From assembly GCA_963809965.1 (NCBI GenBank), contig CAWELU010000048.1:33374-97373 (forward strand): a stretch of 64,000 bases of DNA. Reading direction: 5' to 3'. Origin of the DNA: CAIWHR01 sp963809965 (GTDB lineage Bacteria; Pseudomonadota; Gammaproteobacteria; Burkholderiales; Casimicrobiaceae). Both the position numbers and the translations under genes were made by a program. Below are positions 61,939 to 64,000 of this stretch, piece after piece (within the stretch, counting starts at the first letter, position 1; every line of letters starts with the position of its first letter). The notes under the pieces were generated by a model. It saw nothing but the letters and a program-made list of their open reading frames with translations, did not search any database and was not told the DNA's origin.

Positions 61939-63663
61939 CTAGGCGCGTCTGTGCACGTAAAAGTTATACATGCCAAGAAATGTGCTCGGATTTTCCACTT
62001 CGAATTGCGTCCAGCAGTTCAAATCGGCTCGCGCGAGTTCGCCCGGGTATCGCAGCGAGTACCGCTGCTGCACGGCCCAATCTACGTTGAACTTCAGGAA
62101 GTCGAGTTCAAGCTCTGCAAGGATTTCCTTGATCTGACGCAGTGTGAAGCGGTGCTCCTTAGCGTGGAACAACAGATCACGGCAGCCACTCGTGTCGTAG
62201 AAATCCTCCATGGCTGTCAGGCTCCTAAACGGACGCCATCGGTCGACCAATTGCAGATCAAGTCGAAACTGACGAATCCCTTCCGTCGTCGCCTCGTAGC
62301 CTTGAGCGACGATAAGGTCTTGAGCGGCAGCGATGTCCCGACGAGCAAGCTCGCTATAGAGACCGATATGCATGACGCCGCCAGGGCGCAATATGGATCG
62401 AAGAACGCGCCAACCTGCCATTGGATCCTCAAGATGATGTAGCACGCCGACGCATTCGATGAAATCGAAGGTCTTGCCAATAGATTCCAGCCTCAGAATG
62501 TCAGCCTGCGCGTATTCTATGTTCACGATGCTCAGCTCTCGCGTCTTTCGCTTCGCGTAGGCGAGGCTCGCTGTACTAAGATCGACCGCCAGAATCCTCG
62601 CCGCCGGAAATCTTTGCGCCGTTTGGATCGATTGCTGTCCGGTACCACAACCAGCGATAAGCACATCGATCTTGTCATCTTGACGCGCGAATCGAGGGGA
62701 TTCGAGACCGAGTTCGCTGGCCAAGAAGGCACTAAAAGGGACGGCGCCGTCGATCGAAGGTGATCTGACCCATCTCGGATACGGATTTTCCTCGTATTGG
62801 CTGCACACCAATCTGGAGGTCTCATCATCGATCGGGGTCAACGCTTGCAGGGTGGCGCGATAATTATTTTCCCTAATAGGCTGGCTCACCTGTTGCGAGA
62901 ACAAACCAGCTAACGGGGGCTCCGTCATGACACCCGCCAGGCGTTGGCAGTCAGGAAGCAAAGACAATGGGGAATAGCAGGCAAATGCGGCGACCCATAC
63001 GCCGGGCGCGGGCTTCGCTTCAGTGATGCGCTTGGAGATTGCGTCGCGGAGCCGGGTGACGCCATCGTATTCTTCGGTCGTACAGTTATAGATGTATTCG
63101 TTGATGTAGCACTGACGCGCAATGGCGCAACAGAAACGCAATAGCAATGAATCGGCTTTGTCAGGCGATTGCGACGCCAGGACATCAAGTAGGAGGGCTC
63201 GCCTAGCCAACGCTAGGAAGTGCTCAAAATCTAGCCCGGCCGCCGGCGTGTTCTCGAGTACGGCGCTGAGCAGATCATCGGTGGCCAACGCAGCAAGGCC
63301 CTCCGTTCCGAATAAATCCTCCTTCGATAGCGCCGTTGGCCACGATGCGTCGGCTCGTTCAATACATTGCCCAGCCTCGCGATTAGATTTGATCAGTGCT
63401 AGGCTTGCAGGAACAAGTTGACCAGTGCGACACCACGGATCAGAGAGCGCGCGAATCAGGTATTGCCGTACAAACCTATTGTTGTAGCTCGTTCTCATTT
63501 TGACCAAACGAACGAACAGCGCTTTCGCGGCGGGTGTCTCTTTGGCTCGTAAGGAACGGATGCAAGCCTTCATCGCATCCGCCAACATCCCATCAGCAAA
63601 AAGTGCTGATGCGAGATCGTTGAGCGCATCGATCTTGCGCCTAGCCCGCCCCTGATCTGCCAC
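61939..63663 (-). CDS. TPR-like/class I SAM-dependent methyltransferase
   Basis: A 574-residue protein. The N-terminal 230 residues are helical and TPR-like (LNDLASALFADGMLADAMKACIRSL). In the middle, VCSQYEENPYPRWVR is a hallmark of the group; then motif I DVLIAGCGTGQQS, motif II AVDLSTASLAYAKRK, motif IV FIECVGVLHHLEDP and LRPGGVMHIGLYS. Substrate unknown; relatives occur in surface-polysaccharide and peptide contexts. The gene is intact. Its codons are visibly richer in A/T than those of its neighbours, suggesting transfer. It is monocistronic. Confidence 0.87.
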   Translation of the reverse strand: MADQGRARRKIDALNDLASALFADGMLADAMKACIRSLRAKETPAAKALFVRLVKMRTSYNNRFVRQYLIRALSDPWCRTGQLVPASLALIKSNREAGQCIERADASWPTALSKEDLFGTEGLAALATDDLLSAVLENTPAAGLDFEHFLALARRALLLDVLASQSPDKADSLLLRFCCAIARQCYINEYIYNCTTEEYDGVTRLRDAISKRITEAKPAPGVWVAAFACYSPLSLLPDCQRLAGVMTEPPLAGLFSQQVSQPIRENNYRATLQALTPIDDETSRLVCSQYEENPYPRWVRSPSIDGAVPFSAFLASELGLESPRFARQDDKIDVLIAGCGTGQQSIQTAQRFPAARILAVDLSTASLAYAKRKTRELSIVNIEYAQADILRLESIGKTFDFIECVGVLHHLEDPMAGWRVLRSILRPGGVMHIGLYSELARRDIAAAQDLIVAQGYEATTEGIRQFRLDLQLVDRWRPFRSLTAMEDFYDTSGCRDLLFHAKEHRFTLRQIKEILAELELDFLKFNVDWAVQQRYSLRYPGELARADLNCWTQFEVENPSTFLGMYNFYVHRRA

Positions 63664-63774
63664 GATGGAGGTCCCTCCCGTCCCAGGAACAATTAGCCTA
63701 CTATTATCCCTCCAGCCCTTACGTAAATGCCCCCACCCACGTCCGCTTCCGGTAATGCCATATGACTGCTAAGG

Positions 63775-64000
63775 GTGTGCGCCGTGCTAAGGCGGCGTTT
63801 TCCAGTGGGTGCGAATCCGACCCGGCAACTGCTCCAGCCGGAAGCACCGGAGGTCGCGGCTTGGCAATGCCGCGCAGTCTGGCGGGTGCGAATCCCGCCC
63901 AGGTAACCGCTAGCCACGGGCCTGGTATTGAGCCTTGCAGGCATTTCGGTAACGGGGTGCTTGATGCGTAGGCACGAAAGGAGGCGAGGTGCAAAGGGCA
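63775..64000 (+). mobile_element. Probable 5' end of a bacterial group II intron (runs off the window)
   Basis: From GTGTGCGCC at 63775 onward there is no reading frame but a dense series of hairpins. Among them is GGGTGCGAATCC, which occurs twice, at 63807-63818 and 63884-63895, each inside a short stem (for example GGCGGG-TGCGAAT-CCCGCC). Group II introns begin GUGYG and have a long structured domain I before the reverse transcriptase ORF. The run TAGCCACGGGCCTGGTATTG ... AGGCACGAAAGGAGGCGAG looks to me like that type. The ORF and 3' end would lie to the right of the window. A riboswitch or another structured RNA is the alternative. Confidence 0.5.

Noticed and set aside
63807..63900. tRNA-like T-arms (GGGTGCGAATCC twice)
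   Set aside because: The loop is TGCGAAT rather than TTCGANT, no acceptor, D or anticodon arm can be folded around either copy, and the spacing fits neither a tRNA nor a tmRNA; better explained by intron domain I.
63700..64000. Cobalamin riboswitch, considered because the window has two B12 mutases
   Set aside because: I could not find the B12 box or the expected four-way core, and no B12-transport or synthesis gene follows within the window.

Overview
The window is high-GC DNA from a proteobacterium, most likely a betaproteobacterium. This is judged from gene content and gene order: a HoxFUYHW NAD-linked hydrogenase, an IcmF-type fused mutase, Liv-type aromatic/branched acyl transport with CoA ligases, and a DUF3301 protein. 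No rRNA gene or complete tRNA gene was seen, so the placement is an inference. From about 1 to 49 kb, many obviously real genes are split between two or three reading frames by single-base indels, mostly one extra base. From about 49.1 to 63.7 kb almost every gene is intact. I read the indels mainly as consensus errors of a draft assembly and annotate the affected genes as one CDS each, noting the approximate break points.

Layout. 0-4.7 kb: the 3' part of a bidirectional NAD-reducing [NiFe]-hydrogenase operon (hoxF-U-Y-H-W). 4.7-9.9 kb: a small lipoprotein, a MazG-like pyrophosphohydrolase, the three-gene AmmeMemoRadiSam cluster (amrB-A-S), a NYN/OST-HTH protein and a secreted adhesin-E-like protein. 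10-15.7 kb: a phenylpyruvate/indolepyruvate decarboxylase, YceH, a shortened MscS channel, UppP, an EamA transporter and a Crp/Fnr regulator. 15.7-24.8 kb: one long minus-strand operon with an ANL acyl-CoA ligase, a conserved small protein, livG-livH-livM, a periplasmic binding protein, livF and a PaaK-like ligase. A divergent Crp/Fnr gene sits at its head. 25.7-30.6 kb: a TetR regulator followed by a two-subunit B12 acyl-CoA mutase and a PaaI thioesterase, facing an enoyl-CoA hydratase and a 3-hydroxyacyl-CoA dehydrogenase. Together 10-30.6 kb looks like uptake, CoA activation, carbon-skeleton rearrangement and beta-oxidation of an aromatic or branched acid. The mutase is divergent at motifs conserved in known mutases.

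30.7-36.8 kb: an RND efflux operon (MFP, RND, OMF) with only a stump of its TetR repressor. 36.8-41 kb: a catalytically degenerate S1C protease-like protein, an ankyrin protein and a membrane Ser/Thr kinase with an extracytoplasmic sensor. 41-44.3 kb: fused isobutyryl-CoA mutase IcmF, with a perfect 16-bp palindrome upstream. 44.6-49.1 kb: a two-domain M16 peptidase, ThrH, a 56-residue protein and a LysR regulator that has lost its middle.

49.1-57.0 kb holds the most unusual system: an HPr paralogue in which His15 and Arg17 are replaced (Asn, Thr) but Ser46 is kept, a small XRE regulator, and a six-gene hydrogenase-4-like membrane complex (hyfB-C-E-F-G-I order). The large subunit of that complex has lost all four nickel-binding cysteines, while the small subunit keeps its Fe-S cysteines. 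It is therefore an energy-converting-hydrogenase-related (Ehr-type) proton or ion pump rather than a hydrogenase. 57-61.6 kb: DUF3301, a patch of gene fragments, a crystallin/glycine-zipper exported protein, a YncE-like beta-propeller lipoprotein and an MBL-fold hydrolase. 61.9-64 kb: a less GC-rich TPR-like/SAM methyltransferase and, at the window edge, what looks like the 5' end of a group II intron.
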